From Maniola hyperantus (taxonomy: Eukaryota > Arthropoda > Insecta > Lepidoptera > Nymphalidae), in contig NC_048560.1 of NCBI RefSeq assembly GCF_902806685.2, positions 3,822,492 to 3,886,491 on the forward strand: DNA of 64,000 nt. The letters run 5' to 3'. Positions 31,272 through 41,010 of this stretch are shown here, in pieces. A model generated the notes under the pieces. It had not been told where the DNA came from. It saw only the letters and a list, made by a program, of their open reading frames with translations, and did no database searches. How positions within the stretch are numbered: the first letter of the stretch is position 1; every line of letters starts with the position of its first letter. The translations under genes were made by a program, and so were the position numbers.

Positions 31272-31492
31272 TGATTCACACACCTCTGAGAACATTATAA
31301 AGAACTCTCAGGCATGCAGGTTTCCTCATGTTTTCCTTCACCGTTAAAGCTAATTACTAAAAAACCGTTGATTACTCAAAAAGCACATAACCCTGAAAAA
31401 TCAGAGGTGGCGTGCCCGGGATCGAACCTCCGACCTCCGATTGGAAGGCGGACATACTAACACTCCTAAGCACTAGGCTACCATAGCTTAAT
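31272..31492 (-). mobile_element. SINE-T1, 3'-truncated copy
   Basis: Minus-strand head with ATGGTAGCCTAGTGCTTAGG and GAGGTTCGATCCCGGGCACG, then the body to AGGTGTGTGAATCAATG. Box A and box B are readable; the distal body is missing. Confidence 0.72.
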
Positions 31493-31533
31493 TTGTTACA
31501 ATCCGCTGAAACAGACAAATCTGTATGGTGCAA

Positions 31534-31606
31534 CATGCAGCATGCGATATGTTTTCCTGCATGTCTAGTAGTGGGAGGGCGGGCGGTGCATATCGCATGC
31601 TGCATG
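31534..31606. repeat. Perfect 18-bp inverted repeat
   Basis: CATGCAGCATGCGATATG at 31534-31551 is exactly complementary to CATATCGCATGCTGCATG at 31589-31606, with a GC-rich 37-base loop. Each arm is itself partly palindromic (GCATGC). Origin unknown. Confidence 0.8.
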
Positions 31607-31799
31607 CAAAAAAAGTTTTTTTTTTCTACTTTTATTTAAGAATGTCGACGGATCCCGCAGGACAAAAGTAATAAAATCAAGACTACAATACCCGTTTCCG
31701 ATAGTAATGTTGGTGTAAACAAACAAAAAAAACAGTCAAGTGTGAGTCTGACTTGCACAAGAAGGGTTCTGTACCATCGTACAAGATAAAAGATGTACA

Positions 31800-31938
31800 T
31801 CATTATCAACCCATCACCGACTCACCACTGAGCCGGGTCTCCTTTCAGAGTGAGAAGCGCTTAGGCCATAGTCTACCACGCTGGTCCAATGTGGATTCGC
31901 AGACTTCACAGACCTTTGAGAACATGGAGAACTCTCAG
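31800..31938 (-). mobile_element. SINE-T1 fragment inside MINE-2-like element
   Basis: TCATTATCAACCCATCACCG through TAGTCTACCACGCTGG to TTGAGAACATGGAGAACTCT is the 3' part of SINE-T1. AAAAGATGTA precedes (31787) and follows (31945), a likely target duplication. Confidence 0.7.
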
Positions 31939-32013
31939 AGAATAAAAAGATGTATGTACTTTTTTAACATTTTTAATTTGCATGACGACTATTTTGGTTT
32001 GGTTTATTAATTA

Positions 32014-32235
32014 CTAGCTGATGCCCGCGACTTCGTTTTAAAATCCTATGGGAACTCTTTGATTTTCCGGGATAAAAAGTAGCCCATGTCACTCTCCAGG
32101 TCTTTATCTATACCCATGCAAAAAATCACGTCAATCCGTGGCACCGTTGCGACGTGATTGAAGAACAAACCAACAAACCAACAAACCAATAAACCAACAA
32201 ACAAACACACTTTCGCATTTATAATAAGAGTACTG
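32014..32235 (-). mobile_element. Helitron H2b
   Basis: Plus strand: A, CTAGCTGATGCCCGCGACTT, CGTGATTGAAGAACAAACCA and repeated AACAAACC, CACTTTCGCATTTATAAT ... TACTGA, then T. About 20 bp are missing after the CTAG-proximal hairpin. Confidence 0.76.
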
Positions 32236-32684
32236 ATTCTTATTCTTATAGTGGCAATAGAAACACTCTGTGAAAATTTTAACTCTGTACATCTGTTCAT
32301 CAGATACAGCCCTCTGACAGACAGACCGGCGGACAACAGAGGCTAGTAACAGAGACCCTTCGGGTACGGAACCCTAAAATACTAAGGGAAATCAAACGAA
32401 AATTCGACATTAAGAATTTAGTACACCTCCTCGACCCCTGGAGAAATCATAGGGTACCCTGGCGGAGAAGCGTGCAATTCACCGGTTATAAGTGTAAATA
32501 ATTGATGCTATTGCGACAAACGCGGCCGCATTTCTTAATAAATATGTTATTTATTTTTTTAATCAGAAAAACCCCTGATATTTATTGTTTAGGTTCCTCG
32601 AATGTAAAGTTTTCATTAAGTGTTATAGTTTTGGGAATATTAGAAATCACTTCGTACATTCGCTTCGCTCTTGCTTAGTTGCGC

Positions 32685-33275
32685 AATTTTTGTTTGTATG
32701 TAAAACAGGCATTACACTCAGCTGAAATTTAACGCAGTTATTCAACTTTATACCGGTACTTAAACTCCTGTTATTTTGTTATACCTGTGAGTTTATGGCG
32801 GTATCAAACAATTTTTATTTCTATGTAAAACAGGCATTTTACTCAGCTGAAATTTAACACAGTTATTCAACTTTATACCGCTACTTAAACTCATGTTATT
32901 TTGTTATACCTGTGAGTTCAAACAATTTTTGTTTGTATGTAAAACAGGCATTTTACTCAGCTGAAATTTAACGCAGTTATTCAACTTTATACCGCTACTT
33001 AAACTCCTGTTATTTTGTTATACCTGTGAGTTCAAACAATTTTTGTTTGTATGTAAAACAGGCATTTTACTCAGCTGAAATTTAACGCAGTTATTCAACT
33101 TTATACCGCTACTTAAACTTCTGTTATTTTGTTATACCTGTGAGTTCAAACATTTTTTGCTTGTATGTAAAACAGGCATTTTACTCAGCTGAAATTTAAC
33201 GCGGTTGTTCAACTTTTTACCGCTACTTAAACTGATGTTATTTTGTTATACCTGTGAGTTCAAACAATATGCACT
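32685..33275 (+). repeat. 114-bp tandem satellite, five units
   Basis: The motif TAAAACAGGCATTTTACTCA recurs at 32701 (one base pattern different), 32826, 32940, 33054 and 33168, giving periods of 125, 114, 114 and 114. Each unit continues GCTGAAATTTAACGCAGTTA ... TTGTTATACCTGTGAGTTCA. The first unit has 11 extra bases (TATGGCGGTAT). Non-coding. Confidence 0.93.
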
Positions 33276-34070
33276 CCTCAAATTCCGAGAGTACCTGTAA
33301 CATTATTATTGCGCCAAGACGTTGTGTTTGCTCGTAGAGTTTAATATAGCACGTCTGTTTATGTGCTGTGCGATCTTCAGTCTTATATGCTGGTACAAGT
33401 TACAAGCAGAACGATGCCAATAAATGCACTTTTTTGCAAAATTGTGAGTAAATAGTATTAGATATAACAGATAGTTAGACCCGAATACGACCTACTGCCG
33501 CAGATAGTAATTAATTTAAATTAAGTACATTAAAAAATAACAAAATTTAGTCAAATTAAAAAAAACACAATAACAATCAAATTTCAAAATTAGTCTTTTA
33601 AGTAAGTCAGAAATATGACCAAAATTTTTGAAAATTCACTATCGTCTAAGTATTCAAATGAATAAATACCGTGTAATTTTTCTTGTTTAAAATGTCAAAA
33701 ATCACACGTATAAATTTTACAAATGGCAGATTTTTATGACAGTCTGGAAGTTTATTAAATAAACTTATCGAGATTTTTCTGTACTTATTGGCGGATTGGT
33801 TCCTTGGTTTAAATCTTAGAAGTTTATTTAACTTCTAAGATTTAACCAGGAAGGTTTTTAGGACTGACATCGCTTAATCTAATACCTTGTACCACACATA
33901 AAGTATACCAAGTCACACCAGTTAACTGCCCACCCGGGCTTCGCCATGTGGGGTTGTGAAATTTGAATTTTACCATGCACTGTGCAAATTGCAGTCGACT
34001 GTACGGTCATACTGTATGGTAATGAGCTTAGGCTATGATATGCAAAGCTTATACATTGTGGCGTGACGTG
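33276..34070. other. No gene seen; one hairpin
   Basis: Mostly AT-rich, unmatched elsewhere in the window. It contains a perfect 16-bp inverted repeat, TTAAATCTTAGAAGTT (33809-33824) with AACTTCTAAGATTTAA (33830-33845), and a short CCCGGGCTTCGCC piece near 33930 that resembles a Helitron end. Confidence 0.4.
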
Positions 34071-34074
34071 GCCT

Positions 34075-34266
34075 CCATACTATATTATAAATGCGAGACA
34101 AAAGTCAACCTACATATTATGTCCTTCTCCGGGATGGACATAGGCTAATTTTTACCACGGTAACACGTACCAAATTTCGTCAAATCCGTTTAAACGAGTG
34201 GGCCATGAAAAGCTAGCAAATAGGCAGACAGACAAATTTTCGCATTTATATTATTAAGTATGGATA
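34075..34266 (-). mobile_element. Helitron H2a fragments
   Basis: A short 5' tip (CCATACTATATTATAAATGC) in plus orientation is followed by most of a minus-strand H2a (TATGTCCTTCTCCGGGATGG ... TTTCGCATTTATATTATTAA). The CTAG end is absent. Confidence 0.6.
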
Positions 34267-34704
34267 TGGATAACATGGATGTAAAAGAGTAAATCCCCTC
34301 CATCGTAGTCGGGTAAGCAGAAAATGAAAAGATCATAGTCAACTTAGCATTTATATTAAAATAGACGTTTCTTTGAGAAAAACCAGTACAAGGTCCGTTA
34401 TTAGAATATTGCAGCTTGCTATGATCTCAGACTAAAGAAAAATAGACGGCAAGTGGCAACTTAGATGTCGATTAGAAAACAAGCAAAGAAAGCTGGCTTC
34501 AATAAATTCAATAAACGAAGGTAAGGAAGGATGACTAATGTAGGAGTCATCACAATATTATAACTTCTGTGTCTCTTGACGCTGCTAAAAATACAAACTA
34601 GATCTACATACGTAAGTATATAATAGTTAAACAGAAGCTCGTATTTAGATACGCCTTAAAATTCATTCTTTGAAAAAATAAAAGTAAACCTTAAAGTCAA
34701 TTAC

Positions 34705-34990
34705 GTTGTATAGTAACTATTATGACGTAGACATCCGCTAAGAAAGGATTTTTGAACATAAAACCCCTTACAGCGATCATGCACTCATCCGATCCGAATC
34801 CGTGAAAATACGGATATAAAAAATATCTACGACATTATGTCAGAACGCTACCATACAAATAGTTCGTAAAACAAAAAGAAACGTATTTTCACGGACTCGG
34901 ATAAGATGAGTGTGTGATTGCACTTAGGGAATAAAATAGGTGTTTGAAAGTGTAGTTCACGCGGTTACCTCAATTGCGGGCATAAGCTAG
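34705..34990 (+). mobile_element. Helitron H1 interrupted by a MITE
   Basis: AGTAACTATTATGACGTAGA and AAGAAAGGATTTTTGAA, then AACCCCTTA; after the insertion, AGGGAATAAAATAGGTGTTT through GGGCATAAGCTAG. The 5' GTCA tract is missing. Confidence 0.72.
34771..34923. mobile_element. 153-bp MITE with TTA duplication
   Basis: The element sits between TTA (34768-34770) and TTA (34924-34926) in a Helitron whose other copies read CCCCTTAAGGGG-like sequence. Imperfect TIRs of about 42 bp converge on ATCCGTGAAAATACG / CGTATTTTCACGGA. A 3-bp TWA duplication is typical of PIF/Harbinger elements. Non-coding. Confidence 0.75.
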
Positions 34991-35247
34991 TCTGTCTATA
35001 AAGTTCCTTTAGTCTGTGCTGCCTCTAAGAGTCTTCCGCTTTGAGATAATATTTCTGCATGTATAATGCAAAAAGTATCTTCTTCATTTGTAGTTTTAAG
35101 GACTTCTTTTAGTTTCATATATTTTTTAATATTTCAAAGTGTTTTCCCTACATTTGAGCTTTTATTTAAAACGTTATGCACTTGAATTTTACTAATGATA
35201 TCTCGTTCCCCTAACTAGTAGTACTAGTAAGTTATGAGGAGATTTTT

Positions 35248-35802
35248 ACGACCTCCCTGGCGCAGTGGTAAGCGCTGTAGTCTTGTTAGCGGGAGGTCCC
35301 GGGTTCGATTCCCGGCAGGGGTTTGAAATTTTATAATTTCTTAATTTATGGGTCTGGTCTGGAGCACCCGTGGTAGCCGGAGGGTAAAGGCCAAGTGATT
35401 TAGCGTTCCGATACAACGCCGTGTAGAAACCAAAGGTGTATGGGTTTAATGAAAACTGCCATATTCTTCCCAGCCTAGCCCGCTTCCATCTTAGGCTGCA
35501 TCTTTTGGTCTGGTGAGAGGCTTCGGCCGTGGCTAGTTACCACCCTACCGGCAAAGCCGTGCCGCCAAGCGATTTAGCGTTCCGGTACGATGCCGTGTAG
35601 AAACCAAAGGGGTATGGGTTTAATAAAAACTGCCATACCCCTTTCAAGTTAGCCCGCTATCATCTTAGACTGCATCATCACTTACCATCAGGTGAGATTG
35701 CAGTCAAGGACTAACTTGTATCTGAATTTAAAAAAAAAATCATTACTTAATTACCATTAGGTGAAATTGCAGTCAAGGACTAACTTGTATCCGCAAAAAT
35801 AA
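35248..35802 (+). mobile_element. SINE-T2, full-length head, split by a second SINE-T2
   Basis: Head GACCTCCCTGGCGCAGTGGT (box A) and CCCGGGTTCGATTCCCGGCA (box B), body to TTAGGCTGCATC at 35504. Then a 5'-truncated T2 (35509-35740, TTGGTCTGGTGAGAGGCTTC to an A-rich tail) and the remainder of the first (ATTACCATTAGGTGAAATTG ... TTGTATCCGCAAAAATAAAT). This is the best T2 reference in the window. Confidence 0.83.
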
Positions 35803-36091
35803 ATATACTGAAAAAGCACACACAGCCGACTGAAAAACAGTATCTATGGCCCAAAGTCAGGAGTCGCCAACTTTTAACATCAGTTAATCTAACCCAGTCC
35901 GCTTCTGGCAACGAGTCAAGCTGGTTTTTTTTAATTTGGCACTCGCACAAAATAAAAACCGGGCACCTTAATTGTTGTGACCCGAATTGTCTCTTCCTTT
36001 GCATGGCTTTGCGCTAATTAAAAAATAAATTAAATCGTTTAATGGGAACACTGCACTGTGCGTGTTTTTAAACGGATTTTCTTATTAGGAA

Positions 36092-36320
36092 CTAGAGGAT
36101 GCCCGCAACTTCGTCCGCGTGGATTTCGGTTTTTTAAAATTCCGTGGGAACTCTTTGATTTTCCGGGATAAAAAGTAGCCTATGTCCTTTCTCATGATGC
36201 AAGCTATCTCTGTACCAAATTTCGTCAAAATCGGTTGAACGGTTGGACCGTGAAAGGCTAGCAGACAGACAGACAGACAGACACACTTTCGCATTTATAA
36301 TATTAGTATGGAAGTATGGA
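36092..36320 (-). mobile_element. Helitron H2a
   Basis: Plus strand: A, CTAGAGGATGCCCGCAACTT, TTGATTTTCCGGGATAAAAA, GCAAGCTATCTCTGTACC, five GACA units, CACTTTCGCATTTATAATAT and ATGGA, then T. Confidence 0.78.
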
Positions 36321-36363
36321 TTTAGAAAATGAGGGATAAAAATATAACGATGTCCGTGGTCCC

Positions 36364-36434
36364 ATCGCCTTGATCCGCTGATGGGTACCCCCAATGGGGA
36401 TATACTGTAAACCCATCAGCGGGTCAAGGTGGCG
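36364..36434. repeat. Long imperfect hairpin
   Basis: ATCGCCTTGATCCGCTGATG then GGT pairs with ACCCATCAGCGGGTCAAGGT then GGCG across a 24-base loop; mostly complementary. It may be a small MITE. Confidence 0.65.
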
Positions 36435-36697
36435 GAGGCGGGACACCCTGGCAGAGTGAACTAGAGAAAAGGAACTCTCGATTTATGTCAAATATAATAT
36501 TGACATATTATATGACGATATTATGTCAAATATGAGGCTATGGATGACGTGAAATCAAAGAAAAATAGGCTACCTAGCGTCAAATTTAGGAACATTTGAC
36601 GCCTGCCAGTGACATCGAAGCCTTTTTTTTACATTTATTTAGGTGCAAGTTAGTCCTACTAGGTACTACTTCCATGTATGGTAACCCGGTGATGGAT

Positions 36698-37012
36698 TGA
36701 TCATCATGATCAACCCATCACCGGCTCACCACAGAGCACGGGTCTCCTCTCATAGTGGGAAGGGCTTTGGCCATAGTCTACCACGCTGGCCATGTGCGGA
36801 TTGGTAGACTTCACACACCTTTGAGAACATTATGGAGAACTCTCAGGCATGCAGGTTTCCTCACGATGTTTTCCTTCACCGTTAAAGCAAGTGATATTTA
36901 ATTATTAAAAACGCACATAGCTCCGAAAAGTTAGAGGTGCGTGCCCGGGATCGAACCCCCAACCTCCGATCAGAAGGCGGACGTCCTACCGACTAGGCTA
37001 TCACAGCTTTTT
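36698..37012 (-). mobile_element. SINE-T1, full length
   Basis: Minus-strand head GCTGTGATAGCCTAGTCGGT and GGGGGTTCGATCCCGGGCAC; body to CCGGTGATGGGTTGATCATG. The preceding CCGGTGATGGATTGATCATC (36675) is the tail of another T1 in opposite orientation, so the two are joined tail to tail. Confidence 0.8.
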
Positions 37013-37071
37013 TATGGTCAAATATTACTCCCAAGTCCTTTACATTAGTTTGTCTGGGCAATTGAACTCCT

Positions 37072-37244
37072 TTTTTTAAAAAAATGAATATTAGCCATAT
37101 TAAATGACTAATATTCCCCTTTCCTCTCCAATTAAGCGTCAGGCTTGTGCTAGGAGTAGGTACGACAATAGTGCAACGGGCGGGATTTGAACCGTCTACC
37201 TTTCTGTTTTCAGTCCACTCCTATACCGGTTAAGCTATTGAGGC
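37072..37244 (-). mobile_element. SINE-T4 with tRNA-Phe-like head
   Basis: On the minus strand: GCCTCAATAGCTTAACCGGT, GTGGACTGAAAACAGAAAGG, GACGGTTCAAATCCCGCCCG, TGACGCTTAATTGGAGAGG and ATATGGCTAATATTC. It matches 21632-21804 along its length. Confidence 0.78.
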
Positions 37245-37561
37245 TTATTTTATACGGGAAGAAAACTGGCACCTTCCGCGTATACCTACTACCTACCTAT
37301 GTCGGAACTTTGAACTCTAAAACTCAAGCTGTGGGATCGATGCCCAAGTGAATGCTCTAACCACTTTGAAGGTATGATAACAATTCCCAAGAACGCAATC
37401 TTAATCAGGTTTAAAGGTGCATCGGGCGCACGGAGCTCCAGTGAATTTGTAGAATTTTCACGAATAGCATTACTTAGGTCTTGAAGTCATGAAATAATTT
37501 TACATTAATGGATGCGGCTTATAATATTTTTAAAGAAAACTCGCAAAATAAGAACTTTTTT

Positions 37562-37775
37562 TAAATTTTTTGAATTTATAGACTAGCGCTTGGCTGCAAT
37601 CAGACCTGGTGGCAAGTGATGATGCAGCCTAAGATGGAGCGCGCTTGCCTAGAAGATGCCTATTCACTCTTGACTTGAAGGTACCTACCCATATTATAAT
37701 TGGAGGGGAAAATTGATGCTGGAAGGGTGTTCCAAATCTTAGCCGTTCGAATAAGAACTAAGAATAAAGAAGTAA
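37562..37775 (-). pseudogene. LINE tail (LGKR family)
   Basis: Minus-strand translation gives IRTAKIWNTLPASIFPSNYN with decay, then AGCGCGCTCCATCTTAGGCT and GCATCATCACTTGCCACCAG from the 3' UTR. Same family as 19142-20072. Confidence 0.68.
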
Positions 37776-38049
37776 AACTAATGGAACAAATAATGGTGAT
37801 GTTAGTTGTAAATTAAATACATATTATTGTTTTATTTAATTTTATTGTTTTATTTAATTTGTCACATCTGCACAATAAAACTTCTTCATACATCAGAATA
37901 TTCTCGGCGCCTGCACTTTATCGCTTTTCAGGCAAATCCCTTCGTTTGTTCATTGCTTTAACTATTTTTTGGAAGGAAATTAGGTGCAGATACCCTTAAC
38001 GAAGCTTCCTTGTCGTCGCCTCATCGTGTGAAAGACTATTGCTGGACTA

Positions 38050-38165
38050 GAGTACGCTAAGGGTATTTTTTCGGGATACTCTCGTTCCCTCTGGTAGGAG
38101 AGGTACTCTGTCTCGTTTTAACTAAACTTAAGTAACGATTAAGCGACTCTGAGTACGGCTGTAAA
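38050..38165 (-). repeat. Repeat carrying the CAGAGTCGCTTAATCG motif
   Basis: On the minus strand GCCGTACTCAGAGTCGCTTA and ATCGTTACTTAAGTTTAG, then AAAACGAGACAGAGTACCTC. Its first 27 bases match either arm of the hairpin at 54030-54115 with one difference. Confidence 0.55.
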
Positions 38166-38206
38166 ACTTGTTATACTTACATAAAAATACTTTAGTTTAC
38201 GCAGAT

Positions 38207-38345
38207 ATAGTACGCAACAGGTCGAGATGGCAATCGAGGAAAGAACGCCCCATACACCCGCACATCCCCCCGCGCTAACCCATTGCGGGCGAGCACGAGT
38301 GACGTGCGGGTGTTCGGGGCGTCCCTCCGCCTCATACCCTGTCGC
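38207..38345. repeat. GC-rich repeat (GTACGCGACAG family), copy 1
   Basis: ATAGTACGCAACAGGTCGAG and ATGGCAATCGAGG open it; the body has CACCCGCACATCCCCC, GCGCTAACCCATTGCGGGCG and GACGTGCGGGTGTTCGGGGC. It matches 63038-63198. The open frame spanning it (38139-38387, minus) is probably compositional. Confidence 0.65.
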
Positions 38346-38621
38346 AGACATAATCCACCCTACACTACAGGGTGAAAATGTAGACAAAATATTAGTAAAT
38401 ATCTAAATGAAATTACAGCACCCGTCTAGCACTAAATATTTTAAATTTATTACCGAGAGATAAGGCGAGGTTATAACAGGGATTATTTTAATACTTGGGG
38501 ATAAGACTTAGCTAGGTATTATTTATACCGCCGACTACCTTGAGCATAATAAAATAAGTTGAAAATTAGTTGCGCTTTTACTGTGCTTAGATCTTTTATC
38601 ATAAACACTATTTTATAATAG

Positions 38622-38769
38622 GCTAGATGATGCTCATGACATCATCCGCATGGATCTAAGTAATAAAAACTTTTTGATTCCATGGGATCATGAGAACTTT
38701 TTATCCTTCCCCAGGATACACTATCTCTGTACCTACCAAATTAATGTTACCCGTACCCATGGCCGTGGG
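38622..38769 (-). mobile_element. Decayed Helitron H2a
   Basis: GGCTAGATGATGCTCATGAC, CATGGGATCATGAGAACTTT and GGATACACTATCTCTGTACC are recognisable H2a pieces. A hAT-like MITE is inserted at its GGCCGTGGG segment. Confidence 0.55.
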
Positions 38770-38915
38770 CAGTGGCGTGCAGGTCATAGAGGCATTAATG
38801 CACTGCTTACCCCAGTTGTAATAGCTCAATGCATATTTTTCATTATGACCTACCAGTAAACAGGTTCCTACCTAACTAATGCCTACCCTGGCTTCAAACC
38901 CTATGCACGCCACTG
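38770..38915. mobile_element. 146-bp hAT-like MITE with 8-bp duplication
   Basis: TIR CAGTGGCGTGCA at the left and TGCACGCCACTG at the right are perfect 12-bp complements. GCCGTGGG flanks both sides (38762-38769 and 38916-38923). An 8-bp duplication with a CAG..CTG TIR is diagnostic of hAT elements. Non-coding. Confidence 0.88.
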
Positions 38916-38952
38916 GCCGTGGGCCACAGATATATGTATATATGTATTATGT

Positions 38953-39215
38953 AGATATGCAACTAGCGTGGCCCCTCAGTCCCTCTCGCTCAAGCAGTGG
39001 TACTTACTTGAGAAAATATGTTATTTCCTTCTATTTTACGCTCGCTTCGTCTATTGTAGCCTAGTATACTGTAACCCACCATTGAACAATAACTTCAAAA
39101 ACAAAAAAACAAATCAATTATTTCTCTAAAATACTTGAGTCAACATTACCTCACTTCACGTTGTTTGACAAAATCCCACGTACAAAATACATCTTGACAA
39201 ACGAAAAAGTGGCCA
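38953..39215 (+). repeat. Dispersed repeat, copy 2: MINE-2 empty site
   Basis: CAGTCCCTCTCGCTCAAGCA ... AATAACTTCAAAAACAAAAA then AACAAATCAATTATTTCTCT and AATACTTGAGTCAACATTAC runs uninterrupted where the 4.56 kb copy carries a MINE-2. Confidence 0.78.
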
Positions 39216-39575
39216 CGGTGATAAGGACAAAAAATAATCATTTTGTCACGTTCTAATAAGAGCTTAGATGCATTTAGTTATCCCTTTTTAAATGTAAGAG
39301 TCACAAGAGTAGGGCTACTTCACACCTAGTTCACACGTTTTTTTTCTTTTTTTTCTTTAAAACTCCCAACTCACCCTTGACGTTTTAAATTAGTAGGCGA
39401 GAGATAATAGCAGAAGGTAGCCGGGGGCGAGATTGTGTTCATAATTAACGGATAAGACGTCTTATTTATAGCAGACGCTGACTACGGCGAGCGGGAGATA
39501 AACTCGTTTGATATCAAATATTTTATATTTTATACTGCAAAAGAGCAAAGTATGAGTTTGTATAAAGGAGCAGGT

Positions 39576-39960
39576 CATCATCATCAACCGATAGACGTCT
39601 ACTGCTGGACATAGGTCTCTTGTAGGGACTTCCACACGCCATGGTCTTGCGCCGCCTGAATCCAGCGGCTCCCTGCGACTCGTCTTCCAAAACTGCGTCT
39701 TCCGGTGCGAGGTCGCCATTCTAGCACCTTGGGACCCCAACGTCTATCGGTTTTACGAACTATGTGCCCTGTCCATTGCCACTTCAGCTTCGCAACCCGT
39801 TGAGCGGTTACTCTAGTTCTCCTACGGATCTCCTCATTTCTGATTTGATCACGTAGAGAAACTCCAAGCATAGCTCTCTCCATCGCCCGCTGAGTGACTC
39901 TGAGCTTTCCTGAGGCCCATAGCGACCATGTCTCGGATCCATACGTCATCACTGGGACAA
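39576..39960 (-). pseudogene. RTE-like LINE C-terminus
   Basis: The minus-strand frame from 39952 reads YGSETWSLWASGKLRVTQRA, MERAMLGVSLRDQIRNEEIR, then AKLKWQWTGHIVRKTDRRWG, PKVLEWRPRTGRRS and finally SLQETYVQQ. This is the post-RT C-terminal segment of an RTE-like non-LTR element. Short deletions shorten the middle. The 3' tail has GTCTATCGGTTGATGATGAT. Catalytic domains are absent. Confidence 0.8.
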
Positions 39961-39987
39961 GGAGCAGGTGCCTACCTACTTTTTAAT

Positions 39988-40110
39988 ATTATTACTAAGC
40001 CTCCACTGTCCATCCGTCCGTCTGTCTCTCAGCGGGCTGTAGCTCATGCACTTAATAGGTAGAGTTGAAATTTTCACAGTGTTTATTTCTATTGTCGCTA
40101 TAACAACAAA
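39988..40110 (-). mobile_element. MINE-2-like fragment, third subfamily
   Basis: CCATCCGTCCGTCTGTCTCT, CAGCGGGCTGTAGCTCATGC and TTGAAATTTTCACAGTG match 13028-13160 and, reversed, 59160-59316. The terminal hairpin is missing. Confidence 0.6.
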
Positions 40111-40112
40111 TC

Positions 40113-40399
40113 TCTGGTGGGAGGCTTCGGCTGTGGCTAGTTACCACCCTACCAGGCAAGCCGTGCCGTCAAGCGATTTAGCGTTCCGGTACGATGCCGT
40201 GTAGAAACCAAAGGGGCATGGGTTTAATGAAAACTGCACTACCCTTTCCAGGTTAGCCCGCTTCCATCTTAGACTCCATCATCACTTACCACCAGGTAAG
40301 ATTGCAGTCAAGGGCTAACTTGTATCTGAATAAAAAAAAAAAAAAAAAAATTGACTGCCGGGAATCGAACCCGGGACCTCCCACTAATAAGACCACAGA
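40113..40399 (+). mobile_element. SINE-T2 body (+) abutting SINE-T2 head (-)
   Basis: GGTGGGAGGCTTCGGCTGTG through TAACTTGTATCTGAATAAAA and a long A tail (to about 40350), then CCGGGAATCGAACCCGGGAC, CTCCCACTAATAAGACC, the reverse complement of a T2 tRNA head. Two truncated copies lie tail to tail. Confidence 0.75.
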
Positions 40400-40410
40400 A
40401 AAGATAGAAA

Positions 40411-41000
40411 GAAAATGCATTTATTTGTTGTTGGTGTCACAGATAAAACAAAGTACAAAATGTAACATTTTCCTATGTGACACCACCCCAAATGGGTGTA
40501 CAGCTCAGCACGTAGATATAATAATAGGTAGATGTAAGTACTATGTAACCGCGTATGAGATAGCGATAGCACGACGTAACGATGAATAACACGACAATTA
40601 CCATTGTTTAGTAGTCAATATTTGTACTAACCGATCAACAATATTCAAGTATTAAACGTTTTTTATGTGAAAACAAGTAGATAACTCATGAGAAATACAA
40701 TTACGCCACGAATTCTCAAAGTTTGTTTTGCAACTTCTTGTATGCAAGTTGTATGTATTCTTGAAAAAAACCAGTTACACGATAAGGGACAAAATATAGG
40801 ATAGCTGCGTCTCTGTTTATCACATTAGTAACTTTATCTGTGCTCTCTTTTTCGTGCGAATGAGAAAGCAAACGTTCCTGCATCTGCCTTTATTACTCTA
40901 TCTACGGCTCAGCATAATGTCCTGCATCATATTATGCGTTAACACACATAACATGCAGGACGCTGATTTTTAGCTGTGACCCGGGTGACGTCACAGTTAC
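40411..41000. repeat. Dispersed repeat, long form
   Basis: Ends at 40411-40515 (TGTGACACCACCCCAAATGG) and 40905-41000 (AGCATAATGTCCTGCATCAT, GCTGATTTTTAGCTGTGACC) match 51650-51840, where they are directly joined. The middle 0.39 kb is present only here. Confidence 0.62.
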
Positions 41001-41010
41001 AACTGTAAAT

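Larger units (their letters stand above)
31729..32383 (+). mobile_element. MINE-2-like element (third subfamily), twice interrupted
   Basis: The head (AACAGTCAAGTGTGAGTCTG, GAAGGGTTCTGTACC) at 31729-31795 and tail (GTGGCAATAGAAACACTCTG, GACAGACAGACCGGCGGACA, GGTACGGAACCCTAAAA) at 32240-32383 look like the two ends of one element. Between them lie a SINE-T1 fragment and a Helitron H2b. Confidence 0.6.

Noticed and set aside
32685..33275. CRISPR-like array of regular repeats
   Set aside because: The repeats are contiguous 114-bp units without unique spacers, in a eukaryotic context. It is a satellite.
35248..35325. Possible tRNA gene with GGTTCGATTCCCGGC
   Set aside because: It is the head of SINE-T2, continuing into the shared SINE body.
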